A stretch of 64,000 bases of DNA, taken from positions 930,001 through 994,000 of the forward strand of contig NZ_BCNW01000001.1 in assembly GCF_001571385.1 (NCBI RefSeq), in the 5' to 3' direction. Shown piece after piece: positions 19,354-26,898 of the stretch. This DNA comes from Methanofollis ethanolicus. GTDB lineage: Archaea > Halobacteriota > Methanomicrobia > Methanomicrobiales > Methanofollaceae. Every line of letters begins with the position of its first letter. Positions within the stretch are counted from its first letter, which is position 1. The position numbers were made by a program, and so were the translations under genes. Under the pieces are notes generated by a model that worked only from the letters and a program-made list of their open reading frames with translations, searched no databases and had not been told where the DNA came from.

Positions 19354-20721
19354 TCAGGACCTCCCCCGCAGGACCCCGGTCAGGGCCGTCTCCTTCCGGA
19401 GGAACGCCGTGAGGAAGGCGGCGAACTCCTCGTCCCAGCACGCCGTCCCTTCGAGCACCTGCCACTCGTTGTCCATCGCCTTCTTGACGTGCTTGCCCAG
19501 GCCCACGCCGAGCACCTCAGGCGACCGGAGGAGGTCGGCGGCCCGCGTGTACTTCCGGGCGATCTCGACGACATAACGGCCGTCCTCGATGTACGGCCCG
19601 GCGAACCGCTCCTCTTCACGCCACTTCGCGGCGAACTTCGCCGCATTCTCCCGGCTCCAGACAGGCGGGCCGAAGTGCCGCACGATCCCCGGCATATCGT
19701 CGCAGAAAAGTTCGAAGACGAGGATACACCTCTCCTCCCCCATCGCCTCCTCGGCCCGGTTCACCACAAATCCCGAGCGTTCGAGGAGGGCACGGATGCC
19801 GTCCAGACTCCGGCGGAGTTGCGGGACGACGACGTCCGGGATGAAGGGCGGCGTCGCGAACGAGACCGCGTACAGTTTCGTCCCCCGCCGTGTACATTCG
19901 GCGGCAAAGCCCTCACTGTCGAGCGCCTCTCGGCGGGGCGGGAAGAAGAAAGTCTCCGACGGCATCTCCAGGTACCCCCGGCAGAGCTCCACAAAGGAGA
20001 ACATCTGGGTGATCGAGACAGACGCCGCCACATTCCTCTTCGGGTCCACCGGGTCGACGACGATCATCGGCTCGGAGAACTCGCGCACCGCGTGGTGCTC
20101 GATATCGATACACAGTCCTGGCTTCCACCGCGCCGCCGTCGTCACGAGAGGCGTGAAGCCGCCATAGTGCAGGACCAGGAGTTCGCAGAGATAGCCCGCA
20201 AATCCCTCTGTCATCTGGTCGGAGCCATAGACCCCGCCGGCCTTCGCGAACTGTTTCAGCAGGAGGACATCGTCGGCAAACGGCCTGATCCTTTCCCTGA
20301 TATACCGGGTGTGGAAGGGCGTCCTGTCCACCGCGCTCCTGATCTCGGCCCCGCTCGCCACCTTGTAGCAGGGGACCAGGTCGACGTCGAGACCCCGGAT
20401 CGTGGCGTTGATGTACGGGTGCTCGGCATACTTCTCCCGCCAGCTCTCCCCGAACTTTTTTGCGACATCCCGTGCGAGGGTGAGCCCCTCCTTCTCCAGG
20501 TACTCGCGGGGGAGTGCCGGGTCGTGGAGCATGAAGATGTCGAGGTCGCGGTCGCCCCGCACCCACGTGCCCCGCGCCACCGAACCGACGAGCATCGCCT
20601 CGGCTCTTCCCGACCTGTTGATCGCATCGATGATCTCCTCAGCGATGCCGAGGATCTCATCTTCCTCGCCCGGCATGGGCCTGATCCGGGCGAGCACACT
20701 CTCCTCGACCTCATTCCTCAC
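19354..20721 (-). CDS. cca: CCA-adding tRNA nucleotidyltransferase (archaeal class I)
   Basis: 455 residues. Adds or repairs the 3' CCA of tRNAs without a nucleic-acid template. Nucleotidyltransferase core GSVARGTWVRGDRDLDIF (residues 46-63) supplies the helix-turn and two catalytic acids (DLD), and the third acid lies in LDVDLVPCYK. HTRYIRERI, LLKQFAKAGGVYGSD and GFAGYLCELLVLHYGGF are typical of the archaeal enzyme. It overlaps the upstream thpR by 11 bp. It is needed here because tRNA-Lys in this window lacks an encoded CCA. Confidence 0.95.
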   Translation of the reverse strand: MRNEVEESVLARIRPMPGEEDEILGIAEEIIDAINRSGRAEAMLVGSVARGTWVRGDRDLDIFMLHDPALPREYLEKEGLTLARDVAKKFGESWREKYAEHPYINATIRGLDVDLVPCYKVASGAEIRSAVDRTPFHTRYIRERIRPFADDVLLLKQFAKAGGVYGSDQMTEGFAGYLCELLVLHYGGFTPLVTTAARWKPGLCIDIEHHAVREFSEPMIVVDPVDPKRNVAASVSITQMFSFVELCRGYLEMPSETFFFPPRREALDSEGFAAECTRRGTKLYAVSFATPPFIPDVVVPQLRRSLDGIRALLERSGFVVNRAEEAMGEERCILVFELFCDDMPGIVRHFGPPVWSRENAAKFAAKWREEERFAGPYIEDGRYVVEIARKYTRAADLLRSPEVLGVGLGKHVKKAMDNEWQVLEGTACWDEEFAAFLTAFLRKETALTGVLRGRS

Positions 20722-21259
20722 CGAGAGGCACCTCCAGAAGTGTCTCGTAGACCGGGCCTTTCGGCGTCAGGGTCGATTTTTTCAGGGCGATACGGTCGAT
20801 CGTGCAGGTGCCCATGCCGGTCGCGGCAAGGTCCTGGACCGATTCGAGCAGGGACGGATCGAACTCCTTCACCCGCGCCAGGGTGACATGGGGCGTGAAG
20901 GCCCGCTTCTCCCGCGGGAAACCGAGAGGACCGAGAGCCTTTTCGACCGTATTGGCAAGACGTGCGGTCTCTCCGCCGTCGTCCACCGCACACCAGACGA
21001 CCCGCGGCCGCCTGGGGTTGTTCCCACCGACACCGCCGACCGTCAGGGCGTACGACCTCCCCCGCACGCCGCGCAGGGCGTCCTCCACGGCCCCGATCCG
21101 CTCCTCTTCCACCTCGCCGAGGAACTTGAGCGTGATGTGCGCCAGCGCCGGGTTCACCAGGCTCAGCCTGGCCGTGCTCATGCGGAGCCGGTCCTGCGCC
21201 GCGCGCAGGCTCTCCCTGACCTCGTCAGAGAGTTCGATCGCGACAAAAGCCCGCACCAT
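20711..21259 (-). CDS. thpR: RNA 2',3'-cyclic phosphodiesterase (LigT/ThpR)
   Basis: 182 residues from ATG at 21259 (MVRAFVAIEL); an in-frame ATG seven codons earlier is less likely, because family proteins begin at MVRAFVAI. The two active-site HxTx motifs are present: HITLKFLG and HVTLARVK. The 2H family hydrolyses 2',3'-cyclic phosphates on RNA ends. Its overlap with cca suggests co-transcription for tRNA end processing or repair. Confidence 0.93.
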   Translation of the reverse strand: MVRAFVAIELSDEVRESLRAAQDRLRMSTARLSLVNPALAHITLKFLGEVEEERIGAVEDALRGVRGRSYALTVGGVGGNNPRRPRVVWCAVDDGGETARLANTVEKALGPLGFPREKRAFTPHVTLARVKEFDPSLLESVQDLAATGMGTCTIDRIALKKSTLTPKGPVYETLLEVPLGEE

Positions 21260-21350
21260 AGTATCTCCACTATATCGCAACCATGCTACAAAGCACCATC
21301 GGACGAAATCATAAACTTGATTCTCTCTGACAGTGAAGGTCTTCCATTCC

Positions 21351-21392
21351 TATGGGATCAATCCATATGGGATCATCCCGATACTATACGGG
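21351..21392. promoter_or_regulatory. Direct and inverted repeats upstream of the nrd operon
   Basis: TATGGGATCA occurs twice (21351-21360 and 21366-21375), 15 bp centre to centre, followed by CCCG-ATACTATA-CGGG (21377-21392), an inverted repeat with an AT-rich core. All lie 41-82 bp before the redoxin ATG. They could be regulator sites for ribonucleotide reductase expression. Confidence 0.45.
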
Positions 21393-21432
21393 CTGAACCG
21401 ATCGCCAGAACCAGGATCGTGGGAGTGTTTTC

Positions 21433-21705
21433 ATGGCTGATTATCCGCAATTCATCGTATATACTCTCGAATGCTGTCCGCACTGCGAACTCCTGAAGGA
21501 CTATCTTACGGCACGGGGCTACCCCTTCGTCGAGGAGGACATGTCCTCAGCCGAATCCCTCACCGAACTCCGGGTGAACGGCGTCTTTGTGAACGAGGCG
21601 CCCGTTCTGCGGTGCGGTGAAGACGATTTTTACACCTCTTCCGACCTCTTCGAGAAGGGCCTTCTGCGGGAGGACGTCGTCGACCGGATTGCCGCGGGTG
21701 AGTGA
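21433..21705 (+). CDS. Glutaredoxin/NrdH-like redoxin, probable reductant of the ribonucleotide reductase
   Basis: 90 residues with a thioredoxin fold: IVYTLECCPHCELLKDYL gives a CPHC redox motif (plus an extra preceding Cys), and VNEAPVLRCGEDDFYTSSDLF holds the cis-Pro. GGGAG lies 8-12 bases upstream. Its stop overlaps the nrdD start (GTGA). Redoxin-dependent class III reductases use such proteins in place of formate, so the pairing implies it reduces NrdD or an accessory disulfide. Confidence 0.88.
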   Translation: MADYPQFIVYTLECCPHCELLKDYLTARGYPFVEEDMSSAESLTELRVNGVFVNEAPVLRCGEDDFYTSSDLFEKGLLREDVVDRIAAGE

Positions 21706-24700
21706 CGGTGGAGACGCAGAAGAGGCAGGGCTCGGGCATGCCCGGAAAGAACAGTCCCCGGTCCTCCCTGTCCCGGCAGGCGACCCTTGACGGTGTCTTC
21801 CTCCCCCCTCTCCCGAAGGTCAGGTCGTCCGAGGGCCATATCTTCGAGTGGGACAGGTCGAAGATCATCGCCCAGATCGAGAAGGAGACAAAACTGGTCG
21901 AGGACTTCTACGGCTACGGCGGGGCGACGCCCGAGCAGGCCGGGGAGATCGCAAAGGAGGTCGAGGAGAGGATCAGGAAACTGGGCCTCCGTTCCCTCTC
22001 CGGCCCCCTGATCCGCGAGATCGTGAACATGACTTTCCTGGAGAAGGGGATGGTCCAGTACAGGAACGTCTGCACACGCGTCGGCACCCCGGTCTTCGAC
22101 GCCCATCTCATCGACGTCGGCCGCGGTTTCGAGGCCCACGACAATGCGAACCTCCAGGAGAACGCCGAGACCTCGCACAAGAAGAAGGCCGACAAGATCT
22201 CCAAGGAGCAGTACCTCCTCCAGCTCCCGCCTGAACTCGCCGACCGCCACCTCGCGGGCGACCTCCATGTCCACGACCTCGAATATTTCGGTACGCGGCC
22301 CTTCTGTCTCGACGGGAGCACGGTCGTTCCTTTCCGCGTCTCCGGGCGGCACCTGACGATGCGGCTGGACGAACTGCCTCTCGACGGCGACGCATATCTC
22401 CCGGCCGACCTCGCCGCCCTCACCCCGCAGGGCTACCGGCCTGTGCAGAAGGTCACCCGGCGCCTGGTCGGGGAGGGCGAGATGCTCCGCATCCGCACGG
22501 CCACCGGCAAGACCCTCCGCGTCACGCGGGAGCACAGGATTCCTGTTCTGGCAGACGGGACGATTGCGATCACAAAGGCTGGCGAGGTGCAGGAGGGCGA
22601 CCTGCTCTATGGCCCTGACGAGACATTGTCACTCCGCGGCGAGTCCGTCGATACAGTCGACCTGGTCCGGGAACTCTCCGCATCCGTACCCCCCGAAGAC
22701 CTGGAGACAGTCTTTGTGCGGGGTGCACGCCCCATCTTTGATAAACTCTCAGAGGCCGAGGGGAGTTATACCGGGATATCCCGCGCCCTCGGCATCGAGC
22801 ACCGCAAGGAGTGGTTCACCCGCGGCACCATGCCCCTTGCGGTCTTTGTGAAACTCTGCGACCACTACGGCGTCGCCGACTACGGCGACCTGACGGTCGG
22901 CGTCGCCGGCAGCGAGCACGACCTCCCGGCCGTCCTGCCTGTCACCCCGGCCCTCTGCCGTCTCCTCGGTCTCTTTGTCTCCGAGGGGAACTACGACGTC
23001 GTGCCGGGCAGCACCTACAACCTTGCCATCACCGAGAACCACCAGTCTGAGGCGGTCGTCGCCGATGTCAGAGCGGTGCTCGGGGGCTATGCGACCCTTT
23101 CAGGCGGCACGCCCGACGTGACCGAGATCTATGGCGTCAGGGTCGAGCATGACCGGGCGATGCAGGTCTCCTTCGGCGGGAAACTCGGATGGCTCCTCTT
23201 CAGGTACGTCTTTGCCATTCCCGAGGGTGCGACGAAGAAGCGTCTGCCCTGGCTTGTCTGGCACCTGGACGACGCCCTTCTTACGGAGTTCCTCTCGGCA
23301 CTCTTCACCGGCGACGGGTCCGCGTATTACAGGCCGGAAAAGTCCGACTGCATCGTCAATTACACCACAGTCTCGGCCTCCCTGCGGCAGGAACTCTCTC
23401 TCCTCCTCTCCTCGCTTGGCATGCGTCCTCAGGTCGTCGAACTCTACGCCGACGACGACCGCACGACCCTCTACCGCCTCCAGCTTAACGGATCGGCAAA
23501 CATCAGGGCCTTTGCCACATGGGCCAGGTTCCTCGACGACAGGCAGGAGCACGTCGACCGCTTCTGTGCCGCAGTGAACCCGATCGCCCGCACGCCCCGC
23601 GGCGAGGAGGTCGTCGCCATAGGTGAGGTCGCGCCCTCGGGCGAGTATGTCTATGACCTCTTCCTGGACGGGGACGGAACGGAAGAGAGCCACACCTTCT
23701 ATGCCTCTGACGGCCTGCTCGTGCACAACTGCCAGGACTGGGACCTCCGTTACTTCTTCTATTACGGCCTGATGCCCGACGGCAACGGCACGAAGGCTTC
23801 GGTCGCCGGCCCGGCAAAGCGTGCCGAAGTCGCCGTCCTTCACGCGGTCAAGGCACTCGGGAGCGCGCAGACGAACTTTGCGGGTGGCCAGGGCTACTAC
23901 AACTTCCTCACCTTCCTCTCCCCGTACCTCGAGGGGATGGAGTACGGCGAGATGAAACAGCTGATGCAGATGTTCGTCTACGAGATGACCCAGATGATGG
24001 TCGCCCGCGGCGGACAGCTCGTCTTCTCCTCGGTGCAGCTCTCGCCGGGCGTCCCGACCCTCTGGCGGGACAAGCCCTGCGTGTACAAGGGCAAGGTCTG
24101 GGACGGCACCCAGGCGCCCCTCCGGACCTATGGCGAGTTCGAGCGCGAGGTCCGCCTCCTCTTCAAGGCGCTCATTGAGGTGATGCTGGAGGGCGACTAC
24201 TGGGGCAAACCCTTCTCCTTCCCCAAGCCCGAGATCTCCATCGAGCCCGACTTCATGGACGAGGACGAGGAGTTCAACAGGCGGCACCCCGACCTGCCCA
24301 CATACCGTGACCTCTACCTGCTCACCTTCGAACTCGCCTCCAAGTTCGGCACCCCGTACTACGACAACCAGCTCCCCCCCTACAGGGGCGCCGGGAAGGG
24401 GATCTCGTGCTACCAGTGCTGCGCCTACCAGTTCTCCTCCACCATAGAGAAGGACGATTCTTTCGAGGACAAACTCTATTTCAGGGACGCAAAACATTTC
24501 TCGATGGGTTCCTGGCAGGTCGTCTCGGTCAACTGCCCGCGGGCGGCGTACCGTGCCGAAGGTGACGACGAACGCCTCTTTGCCGAACTGAAGGCCCTCA
24601 TGGACGTCGGTGCGGAGGTCTTCCAGATCAAGAGACGGTGGATGGAGACGATCCGGACGAACGGCCGGATGCCCTTTGCGATGCAGAGGCCGAAAGACCC

Positions 24701-25343
24701 GAACACCGGCGAGAGGGGTGCGGTGGCCGTCGACCTCGACAGCCTGGTCTACACGATCGGCGTCGTCGGCGTGAACGAGATGGTCCAGCACCACACAGGC
24801 CAGCAGATCCACGAGAGCAAGAAGGCGTTCAAACTCGCCGTGCGTGCGATGACCGAGATGGAACTCCATGCCCGCGAGATCTCGGAGAAGACCGGGATGA
24901 CCCTCGCCCTGGCTCGGACGCCCGCGGAGACGACGGGCCAGCGCTTCGCGGTCGCCGACATGCTCGACGACCACTTCCGCGAGGCGGCCCTTGCGGTGAT
25001 GCAGGGCGACGTCGAGACCGCGGTGGCCGAGTGCGGGAACACCCGCGACCTTCCGGTCTACTACACGAACGGCACCCATGTCGCGCCGGGCGCAGACGTC
25101 CCCCTCACGAAGAGGATGGAGATCGAGCACGTCTTCTTCCCGATCGTCGACGGCGGCAACATCTTCCATATCTGGCTCGGCGAGGCGCGGCCCGACCCCC
25201 GCGGTCTCTATGACATGGCGATGAACCTCTGCCGGAAGACCCAGATCGGCTACTTCGCCTTCACCCGCGACCTGACCGTCTCCCTGAAGCGCTTCCGGGA
25301 GTACCACGGCGAACCGCTGACAAAGGGGAAACTGGGGGTATAA
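21702..25343 (+). CDS. nrdD: Class III (anaerobic) ribonucleotide reductase NrdD with intein; C-terminal glycyl-radical domain absent
   Basis: 1213 codons: N-extein residues 1-201, intein 202-676, C-extein 677-1213, giving a spliced product of 738 residues. GTG start overlaps the redoxin stop. Extein motifs match NrdD: LAGDLHVHDLEYFGTRPF joined to CQDWDLRYFFYYGL, GGQGYYNFLTFLSPYLEG, the CYQCCAYQF active-site cysteines, and VVSVNCPRAAYRAEGDD. It reduces ribonucleotides to deoxyribonucleotides. Oddly, the protein stops about 20 residues after YFAFTRDLTV. NrdD proteins normally continue with a four-Cys zinc site and an RVxGY glycyl-radical loop; neither is here and none is encoded before the next gene. 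It may need a separate radical-bearing subunit, use another radical source, or be a divergent paralogue. Confidence 0.9.
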   Translation: MTVETQKRQGSGMPGKNSPRSSLSRQATLDGVFLPPLPKVRSSEGHIFEWDRSKIIAQIEKETKLVEDFYGYGGATPEQAGEIAKEVEERIRKLGLRSLSGPLIREIVNMTFLEKGMVQYRNVCTRVGTPVFDAHLIDVGRGFEAHDNANLQENAETSHKKKADKISKEQYLLQLPPELADRHLAGDLHVHDLEYFGTRPFCLDGSTVVPFRVSGRHLTMRLDELPLDGDAYLPADLAALTPQGYRPVQKVTRRLVGEGEMLRIRTATGKTLRVTREHRIPVLADGTIAITKAGEVQEGDLLYGPDETLSLRGESVDTVDLVRELSASVPPEDLETVFVRGARPIFDKLSEAEGSYTGISRALGIEHRKEWFTRGTMPLAVFVKLCDHYGVADYGDLTVGVAGSEHDLPAVLPVTPALCRLLGLFVSEGNYDVVPGSTYNLAITENHQSEAVVADVRAVLGGYATLSGGTPDVTEIYGVRVEHDRAMQVSFGGKLGWLLFRYVFAIPEGATKKRLPWLVWHLDDALLTEFLSALFTGDGSAYYRPEKSDCIVNYTTVSASLRQELSLLLSSLGMRPQVVELYADDDRTTLYRLQLNGSANIRAFATWARFLDDRQEHVDRFCAAVNPIARTPRGEEVVAIGEVAPSGEYVYDLFLDGDGTEESHTFYASDGLLVHNCQDWDLRYFFYYGLMPDGNGTKASVAGPAKRAEVAVLHAVKALGSAQTNFAGGQGYYNFLTFLSPYLEGMEYGEMKQLMQMFVYEMTQMMVARGGQLVFSSVQLSPGVPTLWRDKPCVYKGKVWDGTQAPLRTYGEFEREVRLLFKALIEVMLEGDYWGKPFSFPKPEISIEPDFMDEDEEFNRRHPDLPTYRDLYLLTFELASKFGTPYYDNQLPPYRGAGKGISCYQCCAYQFSSTIEKDDSFEDKLYFRDAKHFSMGSWQVVSVNCPRAAYRAEGDDERLFAELKALMDVGAEVFQIKRRWMETIRTNGRMPFAMQRPKDPNTGERGAVAVDLDSLVYTIGVVGVNEMVQHHTGQQIHESKKAFKLAVRAMTEMELHAREISEKTGMTLALARTPAETTGQRFAVADMLDDHFREAALAVMQGDVETAVAECGNTRDLPVYYTNGTHVAPGADVPLTKRMEIEHVFFPIVDGGNIFHIWLGEARPDPRGLYDMAMNLCRKTQIGYFAFTRDLTVSLKRFREYHGEPLTKGKLGV
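22305..23729 (+). other. Intein with LAGLIDADG homing endonuclease inside nrdD
   Basis: 475 residues (202-676 of the ORF). Splice block A begins CLDGSTVVPF. Block B contains LRVTREHRIPVL with its TxxH. Two LAGLIDADG-type helices are LLGLFVSEGNYD and FLSALFTGDGSAY. The end is block F-like YVYDLFLDGDG and block G LLVHN followed by the +1 residue Cys of CQDWDLR. All splicing nucleophiles (Cys1, terminal His-Asn, Cys+1) are intact. The first LAGLIDADG helix lacks the usual acidic position pattern (VSEG), so endonuclease activity is uncertain. Confidence 0.93.
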
Positions 25344-25345
25344 AG

Positions 25346-26374
25346 GTGAGCGACCGCCGCATTCTTGCGATCGACGTGGGCCGCGGGACGCAGGACGTCA
25401 TCCTGTACGACCCCGGTCAACCGGTCGAGAATTCGGTTAAACTCGTCCTCCCCTCCCCGACGGTCGTTGTCGGCACCGCCATCCGCGAGGCCGCACGCTC
25501 GGGCCGTCCGGTCCACCTGGAAGGCAGGTGCATGGGCGGCGGCGGGACCGTCATGGCGGTGCAGAAGGCCCTTGCCGCCGGCGTCCCTGTCAGCGCCACC
25601 CCTGCGGCCGCGCTCACCATCCACGACGACCCGGCCCGCGTGCGGGCGCTCGGTGTCGGCATTACCGACACGGCGCCGGCAGACGCGGTGACGGTGCGGA
25701 CCGCCGACTACATGGAGAAAGAACTCCGGTCGGCCCTCTCCCTCTTCGGCGTGCCGTACCCGGAAAGGATCGCGATCGCGGTGCAGGACCACGGTTTCGC
25801 GCCGAAGACCTCCAACCGCGTCCACCGCTTTGCGGTCTTCCTGGACCTGCTGGAGAAGGGTGACTGGGACCTCTTCGCCCTTGCCCCGGACCCGCCGCAC
25901 CCCTCGATGTCCCGAATGCGGGCGGTCCTCGAAAGCGCCCCTGGCGCCCTCGTCACCGACACCGGACCGGTGGCGGCGATCGGCACCCTCCTCGACCCGC
26001 GGGTCGCGGAGATGGCGAGGACAGGTGTCACTCTCGTGAATGCCGGCAACGGCCACACCCTCGCCTTCACCCTGAAGGGCGGCCGCGTCTCTGGCATCTT
26101 CGAGCACCACACCTCCTCTCTCGACCCGGAAAAACTCGGGGTGTACATCAGGAAACTCCAGGAGGGCACCCTGACGAACCAGGAGATCTTCGAGGACGGC
26201 GGGCACGGCGCCGCGGTCAGGGAGGCGACGGGCAGAACCCCGGTCGCCGTCACCGGTCCGAACAGGACGTGTCTCCTGCCCGACGCGTACCCGGCGGCAC
26301 CCTTCGGCGACATGATGCTCACCGGGTGCTTCGGCCTCCTCGAAGTCTGGAAGAGGAGACGGGGCGGGATCTGA
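25346..26374 (+). CDS. DUF1786 family protein (actin-like ATPase fold)
   Basis: 342 residues from GTG at 25346, 2 nt after the nrdD stop and next to AAAGGTGA. LAIDVGRGTQDVILYD at the N-terminus is the phosphate-1 loop of ASKHA (actin/Hsp70/sugar kinase) proteins, and VTLVNAGNGHTLAFTLKGG in the C-terminal half resembles the phosphate-2 loop. The family is archaeal and often labelled as a putative pyruvate formate-lyase activating protein; that label lacks support here because no CxxxCxxC radical-SAM motif is present. Operon position suggests a role with the reductase, but this is inference. Confidence 0.82.
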   Translation: MSDRRILAIDVGRGTQDVILYDPGQPVENSVKLVLPSPTVVVGTAIREAARSGRPVHLEGRCMGGGGTVMAVQKALAAGVPVSATPAAALTIHDDPARVRALGVGITDTAPADAVTVRTADYMEKELRSALSLFGVPYPERIAIAVQDHGFAPKTSNRVHRFAVFLDLLEKGDWDLFALAPDPPHPSMSRMRAVLESAPGALVTDTGPVAAIGTLLDPRVAEMARTGVTLVNAGNGHTLAFTLKGGRVSGIFEHHTSSLDPEKLGVYIRKLQEGTLTNQEIFEDGGHGAAVREATGRTPVAVTGPNRTCLLPDAYPAAPFGDMMLTGCFGLLEVWKRRRGGI

Positions 26375-26381
26375 TCCCGTC

Positions 26382-26891
26382 TCATCTCCCCAGCGTGGCG
26401 ACGACATCCACGATCATCTCGTTGAACCTGACGTCGACGGTGTACCGCCCTGCCGCATAGATCGTCATGCCTCCCTTCTCGTTCCGGGCGAAAGACCCCT
26501 TCTCTCCTGCCGGCAGGCCATACCCGTTCTCCGCGACGATGTCGCCCTCGCCGTTGTAGACCCTGACGACGAACCAGGAGTCAGGCGACGGGGAGAGGCG
26601 GGATGTGTCCCCTGTCCGGGCGACCAGCCGCGGCTGCACGGTGTACGCGATCTCCATCGGCGGCGTCGTCAGGTCCACCGGGACGGTGAAAGTCCTGTTC
26701 TCGAAGTCGTCCGAGGTGTACCTGAAGACTTCGCCGGTCGCCGGCGTTGTCGGCGAGGGGAGCGTCGTCTGTGCCGGTGTCGGCACCGGTGTCTCTGCGG
26801 TGCCTCCCCCCTCCGGAGGGGCGGCCAGGACCGCGGCGAGGAGGAGCGCCCCGAAGAGGAGGGCGACGATGGTTTCTGTTCTCCTCTTCAT
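26382..26891 (-). CDS. Exported/anchored protein, last gene of the tubulin-like operon
   Basis: 169 residues. An N-terminal hydrophobic helix (about 7-24) is followed by a Pro/Thr-rich linker (about 30-55) and a beta-rich domain (FTVPVDLTTPPMEIAYTVQP ... WFVVRVYNGEGDIVAENGYG). There is no lipobox Cys, so it is a secreted protein or an N-terminally anchored one with an outward domain. It lies 7 bp after the GTPase-like gene on the minus strand. No family recognised; the fold could bind a surface ligand. Confidence 0.7.
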   Translation of the reverse strand: MKRRTETIVALLFGALLLAAVLAAPPEGGGTAETPVPTPAQTTLPSPTTPATGEVFRYTSDDFENRTFTVPVDLTTPPMEIAYTVQPRLVARTGDTSRLSPSPDSWFVVRVYNGEGDIVAENGYGLPAGEKGSFARNEKGGMTIYAAGRYTVDVRFNEMIVDVVATLGR

Positions 26892-26898
26892 GCCCCCC

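Noticed and set aside
21433-21705. Reading of the CCPHC protein as a canonical thioredoxin
   Set aside because: At 90 residues with CPHC rather than CGPC and no WCGPC context, it fits the glutaredoxin/NrdH type better.
23100-25307. 735-residue minus-strand ORF
   Set aside because: Antisense to nrdD; amino-acid composition is that of a GC-rich reverse frame (V, G, R, D rich without motifs).
25346-26374. Radical-SAM activase for NrdD
   Set aside because: The protein has no CxxxCxxC cluster motif; its fold is of the actin-like ATPase type.
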